Below, one piece after another: positions 13,606-26,531 of a stretch of 64,000 nucleotides of DNA (position 1 is the stretch's first letter; every line of letters starts with the position of its first letter). Below the pieces are notes generated by a model. The model did not search any database, had not been told where the DNA came from, and saw nothing but the letters and a program-made list of their open reading frames with translations. Both the position numbers and the translations under genes were made by a program. The stretch is from Cyclina sinensis (lineage: Eukaryota; Mollusca; Bivalvia; Venerida; Veneridae), in assembly GCA_012932295.1 (NCBI GenBank), contig JAAONU010000008.1, forward strand, positions 35,826,949-35,890,948. Reading direction: 5' to 3'.

Positions 13606-14911
13606 TGGGAATAAAACATTATTGTTCGTATTCAAGGCCAAACTCACAGCTTTCTATTTCATTGAATTATTATGTCTTCAACCTTCATATAAGTATCTGA
13701 AGCAGAAAAACATTACTTTACCATTTACCTTCAGTTAATGCTCTATTTTTGTCTGATCTCTGTTCCGAAGGCATATTCAATTTTATATTTACACTAGTTT
13801 TATTTCAAAGCAGCTACATTTCGGGAGCATATGTCAATTTCCAGTAACAGCTCTTGTTTTTGTTAAAGATCTTTTTCATCTAATTTGGAAGACATACATT
13901 CTCAGTTATATTAATAAATGTAGAACATAATGAAAAACGTGATTCAATCATTGATCAAAATTCTGTGAATGTCACTTAAAATTATCAAAAATTATTAACC
14001 TTTAAATTTTTAGCTTGTAATTGACTATCAATATTATATAATAATTGAGAAATAGGAAAGAAAATGTCGAAACGACATTTAGTTCAAGTGTAGGAATACT
14101 TTTCAAGGGTCTTTTGGCCTTGACTTTATACTTTTTAATACCTTAGTTTTATAGGTGGAGAGCCTGAAACATTGTTACTTTGTTTAAGAAACATTTGTTT
14201 CATATTTTAGTTTACATTGCATGTTATTTGTTTGTGTACTGGTCACTTCATTTAAGACTATGCAAGAAGATTTCTTTGACCTTATTTTAGAAAAGTCTCC
14301 TGGTCATTTCTTTTCCTGAAAATAATGTTTTCTATTTACTTATGACAAGAAAGTTTCCCTTATTTGACAACCAGGTAAGCAAAATCAAATTTGATTTTAC
14401 TTATAAATGTTCTGACAATTTTCAAATAAAAAAGTTTCAGGTAATATCATGCCCAAACTCAGGCTGACCATCTTTTTAGAAATATCATGGCATCAACACT
14501 GAAGTGTCATATGTCACAGTTTGTATATTACGCAGTGACTTAGTCACATTGAATTGTTCCTGTTTCTATTTGTTAGTTACAGTTCTTGGAATATGCTGAC
14601 ACAGTACATGAAACAAAGGTAAAAGTAACGTATTTCATTAAGACTATGCGTTGAAATAATCAAGTTCATTTATTTCACAATTAACGTTGCAGTAATGTTG
14701 CAGAGATTAAATTACATAGAAATTAAATTAAACTTGAGACTTATTCCAAAAATTATTTACTGATTTCAGCCATTAATCAGTTGTTTTTCCAGTTCCTTTC
14801 ATTTACATTTTTATAACTAATACCCAGTTTGTTCTAAAATGTGAAGCTCAAGAGAGGTTATTTAGTCAGCCCAGAACAGTTTACTAAAACCTATTTCGGT
14901 AATTTTTAAAG
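13606..14911. other. Non-coding region before the DUF6589 remnant
   Basis: The sequence is AT-rich and I recognise neither a gene nor a repeat family. It ends in the splice-acceptor-like AG (14910-14911) that precedes the first recognisable DUF6589-like piece, so part of it may be an intron of that decayed gene. Confidence 0.35.
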
Positions 14912-17900
14912 GTCAGACTTTGTCTATACCTAATGATATTCATTTGAATTTCAAAATAACAGCGTCCATATCAAAGGGATCAAAGGTTACAATAGATACA
15001 TCAGCAGTACACGAAGACACAAAACAACAGCTTGTGAAAGAGATGACAGCAGCTTTTTCAGTAATGTTTTCTAATCAAATGTGTGTTCTGTACCAGAAGT
15101 CCCCAGATACTCTGTCACAGGAAAAGTATACGCTGAATTGGAATTGAACATTCCTTTCTTTACGGCTCTGTTAAATGCTGTTGTAGGGAACACTGGACAT
15201 AAATGGGCAACAATTGTTACGATTTACAGGTTTTACAGTAAGATTTTAAACAGCCGGAACAACAAGTTGTCTGAGATACAGAGGATCCTGACTATTCTAG
15301 CTATTGAATGTCATGCTAACAATATTGTATATAAGTTTAATTGAAACTTACTAATGTCAAAGTTATATTACCAAATAAAAAAAGCTTGAATACGTTTACA
15401 TATGTTAACATAATTTATACACACTAACACTTACTTTTAAGTCTTACCATGGTTGGAGAATCCAATGTAATATCTAGAAACAATAGCATGTTTAATAACA
15501 AAAATATTAGCATGCACACCTGTGTCTGTTTAAAACAGCTGTTTTCTTGTGACTGATATTAAAAGATGATTAGTGCAGGTGAAACCTATCTCTTCAGTAC
15601 ATAACAAGAAACAGTAGATCTTCTCATGTTTACACGACACTGTTTTCTATCTCGAATGCTGTATGGGTTGCTGTCAAGTTGTGAAAGTAGTTAGGCATTT
15701 TTAATGGAAAGAAAATAGTCAAAGCATAGTTGTATGAAATTTTGATGCAGGTATTCTTAATGTCTTGATATGTAAGCTAATGTTTTATGTAGTTGTATTT
15801 TCAGCTCCTTAGTATATTGAACAAGTTACATATCACTAGGTCTACTGCTAGTAAAGGTAACATAATTTCTGAGTGTGGCAATAAATGTGAAAAGGGCTTA
15901 AAGAAGTTAATCTCGGATGGAAATGATGGAAAATTGAATGTAGATAATGTGGACATATTTGTCACTATAAACGACATACGAATGGCAAATAAATCTAAAG
16001 ACTATCACTTCTTTGCCACTGACTCACTGATTAACTTATGAAGACTTTATAAACAATGAGTATTTAGTTAACTATTTGGCCACTGAAAGAGATCAAAACA
16101 TAAACATAGAAAGGTTCGAAGCAGACGCAAATGTGTTCAGAGAGAACCATAAGGTTTTGATTGCAAGAGATCTCATAAATCCTCTTAACTTTAAATGGAT
16201 GGACTTGGTGGTACTTAAACATACTGACAATCCACTTAAGGTAAATGAAGTTACGTGCACTTTATGCTGTTTATAAAATGGTCATAATAGCAAATCTGGT
16301 TCAGCTATTGTCTTAATTGTCAAAACAGGGACATAGTTACAACTACTGCATGTGTTTGTAAACCTGTCTCAGATTTCTAGAAAGTCTTAAATGATATTTA
16401 TAATGAAAATGTATGGGTATAGAAGTGCTTACAATGCAACAGTTATATTGCCCTTAGTTTTAAGATATTTGTCACTTGATACATTAAATGGTAGTACACA
16501 ATTTTAAAATTCTTAAAAGTAGTAAAGTGTAAACTGTTTCATAATGTAAACTTTTTTAAAATTATATATAATGGTTTTTCAGGTATGTCTGCATATGCTA
16601 TGAATATGTAAGTGAAACCTTAAATCAGTTTTCTATTTTAACACAGGAGATCATGTCCAGGAAAACAGTCTCTTTTTGTTGACCAATTCTTCTGAAGAAT
16701 GAGTCGAATTATGAAGATTATATACAGATTATGGATGCCTATGAAAAACAAGTTGAGAGATTGTACAGAAAATGTGGTAGAAGTAAGTACAATTTTCTCT
16801 AAGTAACTATTGATTATACCACTAAACCTGTCAATAGAGACCGACTGGTAAAGCAAAAAATGTCTTTGTGAGCAGGTGGTCTTTAACCAGGGACTTAGGC
16901 TTTGATTTTTTTTATTCTGTTAATATAATCAATATTATTGCCCCCATTGAATTATACTTTGGCCATTTAAGTTTCTGATAATAACAATGGGATAGAGAAT
17001 ACTGAAAACCAAAATGAAGTGTTTGTTAAACACAGATTACAATGTGTTTTTAATGACTAAATGGGAACTAAAATTTGAGGTCTTCAAGGCAGGTGTTCTC
17101 TGTTTAATCTCTAGATGTTTCTTTAGCACATGTTTGACTGTACATGTAATATTTAGTAAATAAATTCTTGCACATACTAAAAGAAACAAGACGCTACGAG
17201 GGCCTGTTGTTCAGCATACTTTTTCAGCCAATCAAATGCCAGACATTTTCAAAAAATACCAGTAATTAATCCTGAAGAGGGCAGGTATTGCAGTGTTTCC
17301 CATAAAATGTCAGATAGCGTCATCTTTGAAAATAACATGTCAATAACATTTTACCACAGGTCTCTTTTAAAGTCCCAATGATACTTTTTTGAGATAGAAA
17401 AAATAGAGTCATATTTGAAAATAACATGTCAATATCATTTTACCACAGGTCACTTTTAAAGTCCCATGATACTTTTTTTGAGATAGAAAAAAATGTGCCT
17501 TCAGAATTTAAAAGGAGTTGCTTTGAAATATACACATTTTACTTTCATATATGATTTCAGACATTGCAGGTTACTCTCAACGTAATAAATAAATTTTGAT
17601 AACAGACATATTTAACAAATTTTAGTTGATGACTTCAAGAAGGTTATGATCCCAGTTGGCGGTCATCAGCTATCACAGGTACGCCTTGATGGTGCCAAGA
17701 ACTTGAGGTTAGGGGCTCACACACCGGAGGAAAGATTTGATAATTTGTGTCCATTGTAACTGGGGGCTGTGTAGGCTGTGTACTTTGCTCAGTTGACCTA
17801 ACAGGTCATTGAAGTTGCCAGCTATTGACAGTATGTCTGTTATAGTTTTAGTATGTAAGGAGCTTTATCACAAATTAATTTTGTTTCATAATTTCCGAGG

Positions 17901-19278
17901 CTTATCATTTTGCATTTTTGTGTGAATAATGTGAACCTGGAGATAATTTGAAAATCATAACTAAAATAAACTGATGATTGTAAGTTTTCATATACAATAT
18001 ATTTTAGGCACATGAAGAAGTGGCTCTTCTGGTGGGAAAAGCATATATACTCGAGGCAGCAATGGAGTATTTTGGAGTGGACAGTATGGACAGTAGTCCA
18101 ACTCTAAACTTTCCTACAGAAGACCTTAGTAGAACTTATCATTTAAGACGACTTAATGAATTCAATAAAACGATGAATTGTTTTATGACGTTGGTGTGCA
18201 GTTCCTTAAGTTTTGAAGAAGTAAGAAAAGTTCAGTTATTATTATTAGGAAAATTCTCATGTCTTATTCACACTACAATAGAAACAATATTTATTCACTT
18301 TTTTTATCTTACCGTTATAAAAAACAGAGGTGTGAATTCCATTTGTTGACACATCAGTGTTGATTCTTTATTGAAAGACAATTTTTTTCATCGATACATT
18401 CAAAGAGATAATCTGTGCTTGAGTAAACTAAACTGGTTATAATAGTGGCATTGCTTTTTAAAGTCTGAACATTAGTATCAATCATAGGGTACTAGTGGTT
18501 GTCATACAAGTTACTTTGTTATTTACTTATCTGCGTCCTATCTGTGGTAGATGTAAGTGTATCAGTCTACATTCTTGGAATATACATGTCAGACAATGTG
18601 CTGAAGTGTCTGTTACTATTTCTAAATAGATTTTTGAATGATTGAATAAATACAAATTTTAGGTACTTGACCAAAACTGAGTAACGGTGACTATTGCTGA
18701 CCATGATCTACAGCTACCTAAAGAAAATTACAATGTTCGTATAAGAATTCAGCATCATGGACAGACAATTATTGTACATGTACAGTTAAAACTTTGCAGC
18801 AGAACAGTGTAAGGGTGATGTTGGGACAGTCAGCTGTGATCATTGCGCTGAAAAAGGAAGATGATCTGTAAAACTATTTTTTAAATTATTTACAATATTA
18901 TTTTGTTCTTTTGAATTTTAAAGGTGCTGTTCGAGAAGGTAACATATTCCAAATCTGCAACATCCTGAAGTTGGTAATAACATTCTTTTTCAATCACTTA
19001 GCTCTTTCTAAGTATTTGGTGGAGTGTATTGATTTCATACTCAAAACAGAGATATTACTACCGGCTAAACTTTCTATGCAAGTAAGGATAGCTTCCTTTG
19101 TAATGTTAAAGGCAGACAAGGTAAAACCAAAGCTGCTGACCTTAAAAAAGAATACCAAGTAAAGGAAGTGAAAACCCTCATAAGAGGCTTTGGTGCAAAT
19201 AAGACTGAACAGTCTATTATTAAAATATCTGCAGCTGCACCTGTGATTGAAGATATTGTCCAAAAATTGATAGATTGA
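14912..19278 (+). pseudogene. DUF6589-like gene remnant, multi-exon
   Basis: Seven pieces in order read as one protein family: 14912-15344, 15805-16240, 16647-16782, 17626-17759, 18008-18220, 18663-18869 and 18924-19278. Family-like motifs are a 'DNVDIFVTINDIRM' and 'YHFF' segment (piece 2), 'IPVGGHQLSQVRLDGAKNLR' (piece 4), a 'LVGKAYILEAAMEYFGV' segment (piece 5), and 'IRGFGANKTEQ' followed by 'SAAAPVIEDIV' (piece 7). These match what I know of DUF6589 proteins, which are mostly transposon-associated and of unknown function. Most pieces start after a good AG, and those at 16240, 16782 and 18220 end at GT donors. Lesions include frame changes near 15110-15130, 16040-16075 and 19160, and stops at 16039-16041, 17757-17759 and in piece 6. 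Either a dead gene or a transposon remnant that carried introns. Confidence 0.65.
17319..17494. repeat. 89-bp direct tandem duplication
   Basis: Two consecutive units, both containing 'gaaaataacatgtcaat' and 'ttttaccacaggtc', start at 17319 and 17408 and differ at only a few positions. The duplication lies in an intron-like stretch of the DUF6589-like remnant. Confidence 0.7.
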
Positions 19279-20377
19279 CTTTAAAGAGAAATCAACATCT
19301 TTGCAATAAACAGTGCAAAGTTTACAATGATTTCAGTGATTAATGACACAGCTAAAAAATAAATGTTAATGGCCATTAACAATGGAAAAGTCAAGAAATT
19401 TACTGGAAATGAATGGCAAACCACAATAATGTCAGTGTGTTGTATGTTGTATTATTTCCATGATTCTTGGTTTATATCCATGCTTTTTATAAAACAATAG
19501 GTATTATGTCTTAAAGAACACTTGAGATACACAAAATTTTGTTTGAAAGATTTTATTTTTACATTAGTAATTTAATGAACATTTTCCTTGATATTCAATG
19601 TATTTCTTTTTGTAATATTGTGTTTCTTAAATTATTTTACAAACATTTAACCGTCAACGACAGGCAGTGAGCTTGTATGCAATGTATAGAAGAAATTTAT
19701 GTTAGCAGAATGTATTCGAAATAATTCACTGTAAATTATTAGGAATCTGTTTTGGATCATATAATTCCAATGTGTACGTGTTTAACAACTTTATAACAAT
19801 GACTTAAAATGAAATGTATATTTTGTTAAACTCTGTAACAAATTGTAACCAAGGGGAAATATTAAGTAGATTTAGTCAGTAGTAGTAACTTCCCTTGGAC
19901 CACCTTTTTGTAGAAACCAGTCAGGCATGTAATTAGATTTCCCGCTTTTATCAGAGTGATCACAGTTTTTTGCACGGGGTTTTCAAGACATGTTTTCTGC
20001 CTGAGAAGACAGACTTGCATAACAGCATGATTTAACATCACAGAGAGAACATTTGAGAGAGTGAAATTTCCTGAGTTCAATCCTCAATTGGTATGTATAA
20101 AGATGTGCTGTATTAGTTATCTTGTTGTTTGTGTGTTTTCATAGGATTTATTCATTTAACCGGCCACTAGATGTGCAATTGATATGTACTGAAATGGTGT
20201 AGTGATTATTATTATATTGTTGATAACTTATTTTAATTTCTGATTACCAAATTGTATTCATGTTTCAGGGCTTGTTTTGGAATTTTGGAACTTTGGAATT
20301 TTGGTCACTGTAACGAGAAGGAGTGTTAAAACAATTAAAAGTATGAACCCAAACTTGCGTTTTATTTATCCTTATTT
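19279..20377. other. Non-coding stretch left of the duplicated segment
   Basis: I see no supported gene. Close to its right end, about 20308-20404 begins TGTAAC and ends GTAACA directly before the PBS-like site. It could be the end of a very short or truncated LTR, but no second LTR copy was found to confirm this. Confidence 0.3.
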
Positions 20378-20406
20378 TTAAGGATAGAATTAAGCCAGGT
20401 AACATT

Positions 20407-20421
20407 TGGCGCCCAACGTGG
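20407..20421 (+). other. Primer-binding-site-like sequence (tRNA-Lys type)
   Basis: TGGCGCCCAACGTGG matches the complement of a tRNA-Lys 3' end as used for reverse-transcription priming in several LTR retroelements. It lies two bases after a CA dinucleotide, as expected next to an LTR end. No gag-pol sequence follows, so this is at most the 5' relic of an LTR element. Confidence 0.45.
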
Positions 20422-20630
20422 TCTTAAGTAAATCTCAGTGACTTTAGGTAAATTTCCAGTTACGTTTCTGGTGGACTTTTAAAACACTGTGACATTCCTA
20501 GTGTTTGTAATATAGTAAACACAAGTGAAATTTGCATACTCAGTGCTAAAACATTTTGGATTTTATAACGATGTGATCTATCGTTACGTGTAAATGGGTT
20601 CAAAAGGATTTTCTTAACATTTATTGGAAT

Positions 20631-20741
20631 ATGAGTGATCCTTGCACTTTTATCGTATCCGACGGAGTATCGACGACACCAATCTTCACGCCATCCGAGA
20701 CAGACACCACCCAGTTAGATCTACATATCATCCAGGACTGA
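20631..20741 (+). other. 36-codon open frame after the PBS-like site
   Basis: A frame from ATG at 20631 to TGA runs 36 codons and is rich in Thr, Asp and Ser. It sits where a gag start would be expected after the PBS-like site, but it ends early and has no recognisable Gag motif. The same frame exists at 57929 in copy 2. A coding role is unproven. Confidence 0.2.
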
Positions 20742-23700
20742 TAGGGCCGACGACACCAACTGAGAAGCATAAACAATAACTTTTAGTCTATTACGTGATT
20801 TACCGAGGAGTGATTATAGTGAAACACATTACAGACACTTTCTATTAAGTGCTGTCAGAACTACAGACACTTTTCTTAAGTGCTGAATCATTGACACTTC
20901 CTAAGTGCTACATCATGGTATTATGTTAACAGTCTAGTGGCCAAATTCACAGATCAACTGATGAGTGAGTACATGTATTTAAGGAATGAAATATTAAGAA
21001 ATTGCAGTTACTTTCTTAAAAAGTTACAGACTTTATTTTATACTGTTTCCTAGCTTATAATGAATTAAACTTTGAATATATTTTCTAGTTTAAACAGGTA
21101 CATGCAGTTTCTGATATTCAGTGTGATATATTGTACCGAGTGAAAGAAATATTCACTTCATATTAGTTAGATAATTAATTTCCCCATCCTGGTGAAGGTT
21201 CTTTTACTTAATATTCCTACATTCTAATTAGCATCTATCTTCAGTAATATTCTTGTCAGATATGCTGCCATTTTAGTGTGAAATCTTCATTTCTGATTTT
21301 CAGAATAGTCAATCAACTCATTGCCTTAATTCAAAATTCTAAATGACAAAGGAATTCAGTTTTCTTTCAAGAAACGTGACGGAAGCATCAAAATAATTAA
21401 TAAAATTAGAACTGAACAAACTTATTACCTATAATTTAACTAAAATAATCCGTATGAATAATCTAATGATTATTACATATTTCAGTTTTCCTTTGTATGT
21501 TCAGAAGATTGAACAGTTTTATTATTGACAGTCCAAACTTTATCCATGCAAGTCTTTGTCTTTACTAAGTTTAGCCTCGTAAGCTTCTACTCTTTCATAG
21601 AAAAAATGTCAGGTATGCATATTTTCACATTTTATACTTATAAAATTCTTTGTTATCTGTATTTAAACATTTACGACGATAGGAAAAAGATATTTCTAAA
21701 GATTTTCGTAACTTGTCAGGACCTTAAGGAGATAAGTGAGTATTTCATCTTGGCGAATGAATAATGAAATCGCGGACGAAAATTGTAGTTTTTTGCTTTG
21801 TCGCAATACACGTTTATCCTCATTTAAATCTGCGTATTATAATTGTTATTTACCTACTGTATGGACTAGTTTTGGATAATTGGTTGCTTTTAGACACAGG
21901 TTCTGCAACATCTGCCTGACCAAATATCAGTTACTTCTAAACCGGTATATGCTTTACAAATTGCTGACACGAAAGCGATTTATCGCAACAAAACATCTTA
22001 AAAACCAACTAGTCAGTAAATAAGTGTCTTAAAATTTAAGAGCGTAAGCTGTAAAAGAGGACTAAACAAATCCAATTTTGATTTTTTAAATTGCATGAAT
22101 ATATAACTGTCAATTGTGTATAAATATCGCATTGCGTAAGTGCTAATTGATAGCAGAGATATGACAAAAACTGTTAACACATTTCAGTAAACTTCATTAC
22201 CAAGACTTCAGGAAAGACACACTCAGACAACATTCTTGAGTTATTTGCATATTATCATTAGTACTGTGAACTGTCTAAGTCTAGGTTATCATTTGAAAAC
22301 ATATATACTTGATGAAGAAGGCTATGGCCTACAACGCTCCAAAACATCACCAAAGAAGGAATTGAATCAGCTTAAAAATATTAAAACTATTCATTAAAAG
22401 AACGAGATACTCACTCTGAAACAAAGTTAAACTTAAGAAAATGTGTGCACAGTGCACTGCAAAGCATACTGCCCTGTTTTACCGAAGAAGAGGTGTGTGT
22501 ACACACACGGGGCGTTTTCGAGTGATATCCCCTTCTTTAATTTTCATATAGAAATTTTGTCCGAAGAATAACTTGAAGGCTATAAAAGGGGTTAAGTTGA
22601 ACTAAAATATAGATAAATAGTTAAAAGCAAAGTGTAGTATCTTAGAACCATAACTCTACCTTGTCTCACTTTTGAATTATCTCCCCTCTTAAACAATTTT
22701 GTCGGAGACTTAAATTTAACAATGTAAAGTGATTTGATGTAAAACTTGTAATATAGATAGGTGGTGACAAGTAGAAGTGTAGTGCTAAAGAAGCATAACT
22801 CTACCTTATCTCGTTTATGAGTAATCATCCCTACTTTAATTTTTATTATGATTTTCTGTCCGGATAACCTGAAGAGGGATAAAAGGGATTTTATTGAAAC
22901 TTACAAAAAATATAGATGCAGAAATGTTTTGTGCAAGAAACATAACTCTACCTGGTCCCATTCCACAGATAATAAATCAGAAATTTCTGTAGACCTATAG
23001 GTGTGAGAATAGATCTTGGTCAGAGAATGTGTATTGCATAAGAACCATTACTCTGTACTTCTGTGAGCATGCCCCTTTGTTGTATCATATATATAAATTT
23101 TTTCTTGAAGCTACATACTTAAAAGTAATTGTACTGGTAGACCTTGTTAATGCAGAGTGCATTTTGCAAAACATAATTAGTCTATATTGCTTTGTTTTCA
23201 ATTTTACAAAACGATACAGTTGAGTTTGTACAGTGTGATCATGTGGTATATGGTAAAATGATATTGATAAGAGCCTTTTGTTGGTATGAACAGAGAGTTT
23301 TAGGAATATTCTTGCTTAATTTGATGATTAGCGAATATTACTGCAGCGCCTTGTGAAACATCTGGCATCATCGGTTTGCAGCCTAGGCTGAAGGGACTAT
23401 AGTGCATCTGTTCTGCCATGCTCTTGGCTAAGTCGTGGGAACGCCGGCAACTGAATTATACGACTGTCAATCCTTTTTTACATATTCCTGCTATCCATGA
23501 GCCAAACAAGAAGACCCAAAGAACAATAAGCAGATTTTCGAAATACATTATATTATATTACTGCCTTCTGCAACAGTATTAATTCTTCAATGAAGAACTT
23601 CTCCTGCAATGTGTTTCAAAATCACTATGTTTGCGTCTGATTACACAAATTATACCTTCGTACTGACATGATGAAATAAGTCACTGTGCATTCAGTGTGA

Positions 23701-24364
23701 AACAATATATATGCAGAGGTGCCCCCAATCTCATACCAGTTAACACTTGTATTACACTGTAGTTTAATTTGCAGAGAATGAACGTAGCTTTAGAAAAATC
23801 AAAATGTTATTCCTTTCAACCCGTCACCATCATTAGGGAATAATTTTCATGTTATTCCATACTTTTACTAGCATATTTTCATACGAAACTGATTTTTTTA
23901 GGCTAACCAATGAAATGCTGAGTTTAATCAGTGAAATATATTCCACATAACTCACACGGTGACCGGTATAAATTTTACATTACTCACTAGAATGGCCGTA
24001 AGTTCTTTTAACATAACTGTCTTTGAACTTGTAAGGTTTTAGACTAAAGAGTTACTTTATTTTGGTCATGAGTTATCTGCCTGCTAACGAAGTAAATCAG
24101 CATGATTCAGGCATTCATATTTTCATTTGAATGGATTGTAAATTGCACAGAAAAGTCCAGCTCTTTCTAAGCATGTTGACAAACTAGATATTCCGGCACT
24201 AATCTGCAGGTAAACAAAGAATATATCCAGTCGTCTGAAGACCTCAAAAAGCAAACACTTACCATTATTTTCCTGTAACAATATCCTCCTGTACTTTATT
24301 TCGACGCATCTTTATTTCGACGCCATTTTTGTTTTGATCTCGCTTTCGATTTCGGAATACCGTG
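20742..24364. other. Internal non-coding part of the duplicated segment
   Basis: The stretch between the leader frame and the transposase promoter has no recognisable gene. Short open frames at 21525, 22592 and 23029 recur in copy 2 only because the whole segment is duplicated. A repeat array at 22490-23240 is its one structured portion. Confidence 0.4.
22490..23240. repeat. Diverged ~145-bp repeat units inside copy 1
   Basis: Variants of 'cataactctaccttgtctc' recur at about 22647, 22792, 22937 and 23041. Variants of 'attttgtccgaagaataac' plus 'ggataaaaggg' flank them. This resembles other bivalve-type arrays in the window and is carried along in copy 2 at 59788-60538. Confidence 0.5.
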
Positions 24365-24396
24365 TGACGTCATTCTCGCGCACTTCTATTTATAAA
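24365..24396 (+). promoter_or_regulatory. CRE and TATA box of the transposase gene, copy 1
   Basis: A perfect CRE palindrome TGACGTCA (24365-24372) lies 18 bases before TATAAA (24391-24396). The first ATG of the gene model is only 27 bases after the TATA box, so the 5' UTR would be close to zero. Translation may instead begin at a downstream Met in exon 2. Confidence 0.45.
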
Positions 24397-24422
24397 CATC
24401 ACGGAGATTTTTTAGAGCGAAA

Positions 24423-26531
24423 ATGTGGAGAGTCAGGGACTCTGAGGTACCTTTTTCATAGTGTTTAATTTAAAACACTTAAAAACAGTGTTTTTTTTTT
24501 CTTATTTTCGATTTTCTTTATTTTTGAAAATGTGCTTTACAGAAATTTAATAAAAATGGAAAGTCGAACAGCCGACACCTCCCTCGTTACTATTTTAAGA
24601 AAGTCACGTGACAGTCATGTGACATGTAATGTGATCCCCAAAAAAATAATTCACTGTTTAGTAAGGTGTACTCGTTAGCTCATTATGGTGTAGATTTTAT
24701 GAGTAGCTTTTAAAATTAGAGTGTGTATTCTTTTAAAACCTGTTTTATTTCTTTGGATTTTTATGTTCATTTTTACACAGAAACCTAAGGTCAAGTGCAG
24801 GAACTATTCACCAACTTCAATGACAACGGCTTATTTGAAATGCAAGGAGACTGGGGCCCCTATAAGAACAACTGCTCGACAGTATGGAGTCCCAGAGGCA
24901 ACATTGAGACACAAACTCAGTGGCAGAATCAATCCAGAGGCTGTTCGCTCAGGACCACCGCCTTTATTTACTCAGGAGGAGGAAGCATTGCTGGTGGAGC
25001 ACTTAAAAATTACAGCTTCTGTGGGTTATGGCTACAGCAGGTTGGTGTTTTAAGATGTTGAATGTCCTGAAATGCTAAAAAGTGTATTGAAGTGATAATT
25101 TCTATTTCTTTTTTACTATATTTGAGTTACAGTAATGTCATTTACCTAAAATTAAAATGTGTGGGAAATTATTATAAGGAACTTGCACACATTCTTGATA
25201 AATATCAGTTACATGATCGCCCTGAGAGACTTTATAACGTAGATGAAAAGGGTTTAAGCACCAGACATAAGCCTCCACCTGTTGTTTCTGGACAAATTAA
25301 ATCTCAGGCTGTAGTGTCATCCAGTAGAATAAATGTAACAGTTTTAGGTTGTGGCAATGCTCAAGGCCAGCAAATACCCCCATACTTTATATTTCCTGGT
25401 TTTCGTATGAATTCAGCCCTGTTAAATGGAAGCACTCCTGGGACTGATGGTACTGTTTCAGAGAGTGGTTGGAGCAATAGTGAAATCTTTAAACACTATC
25501 TCCAATCACATCTGATAAAATACCTTCCAGACAGGTCTGAGTCTTGCCCAGTTGTTCTGTTTTATGATGGGCATAGATCTCATGTCAATTTAAGTCTTGT
25601 TCAATGGGCCAGGCAAGAAAACATAATTTTATTTATTCTACCTGCTCATACTTCCCATGTACTGCAGCCCATGGATGTAGGATGTTTCGGGCCTTTTGAA
25701 AAAATCTTCAATAGGTGCGGACATAAATTTATGAGGAAAGCATGTGGAAGGTCAATTACTAAATTTGATATATGTAAGCTGGCATGCAGTGCTTATTCTA
25801 AAGCACTGTCACCTGAGAACTTGCAGTCTGCTTTCCGAAAGTCTGGAATTTTTCCTCTGAACCCAAATGCTGTAAATCAGTCATACTTTCTCCCATCCAC
25901 TGCTTTACAGCAGGAGAAATATCTGTCTGAACCATCCAGCCAGCCAGGATTTGAACCATCTGTCCAGCCTAACAATGAACCATCCATTGAGTCTGATATT
26001 GTACCACTTGCTTCTCAAACAACTGTGTCTCCCACTTCTTTTTTCTTGAACAAAGAAACCTCACTTACATGCAAAAAGCCACCTACAAAGAAAAGAAAAT
26101 ATCTAAGTACACTTGTTAGTGGTAGAGCAATTACAGAGGATGAAATGTTTGATGCAATTAAAGAACATGAAGCTGCTCGCAAGCAACCTAGCACAGGTAA
26201 AGGGAAACAGCCATTAAAGAAAGGTAAAACACATAAGAATAGTAGTAAATCTGACCCTGTTCTCAGTACTTCTGTCATCAGAAAGCAGACTGAAGTTCTT
26301 AGAACTGATGATGATGATGATGATGATGAATCTATGGAGGATTCTGAAAAATGTTGTGTGTGCAGCAAATTTACTCCTGATGAAGTCAGGAATAGTGTTT
26401 CATTAGTATTCACTAAGTGGGTGCAGTGTGATAAATGTGGACACTGGACACACCTCAAGTATTGTACAAATGTTGTTGTTGTTAGAAGAGGTGACCAGTT
26501 CTTTTGTAAACATTGTACTCTAGAGGAGTGA
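24423..26531 (+). CDS. Pogo/Tigger-type DDE transposase with C-terminal PHD finger
   Basis: Three exons join in frame: 24423-24446 (phase 0), 24781-25040 (phase 2) and 25133-26531, giving 560 residues. Residues about 20-62 form a CENPB/psq-type helix-turn-helix with TTARQYGVPEATLRHKL. The DDE_1 nuclease keeps all three acidic residues: Asp132 in YNVDEKG, Asp240 in FYDGHRSHV and Asp276 in LQPMDVGCFG, with 35 residues between the last two. A Lys/Arg-rich nuclear-localisation-like tract and an Asp run (about 485-494) precede a C4HC3-like PHD finger (about 502-557). The family cuts and pastes DNA; a PHD usually binds histone H3 tails, so chromatin targeting is an inference. The linker between GYGYS and VGNYYKEL is only about ten residues, whereas I expect about 50-60 more in relatives. 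Codon structure is intact, so it may still be expressed. Confidence 0.8.

Noticed and set aside
20378..20396. TTAA at the left border as a piggyBac-type target site
   Set aside because: No piggyBac transposase or matching right end was found; the transposase present is pogo-like, which uses TA sites, so the TTAA may be chance.
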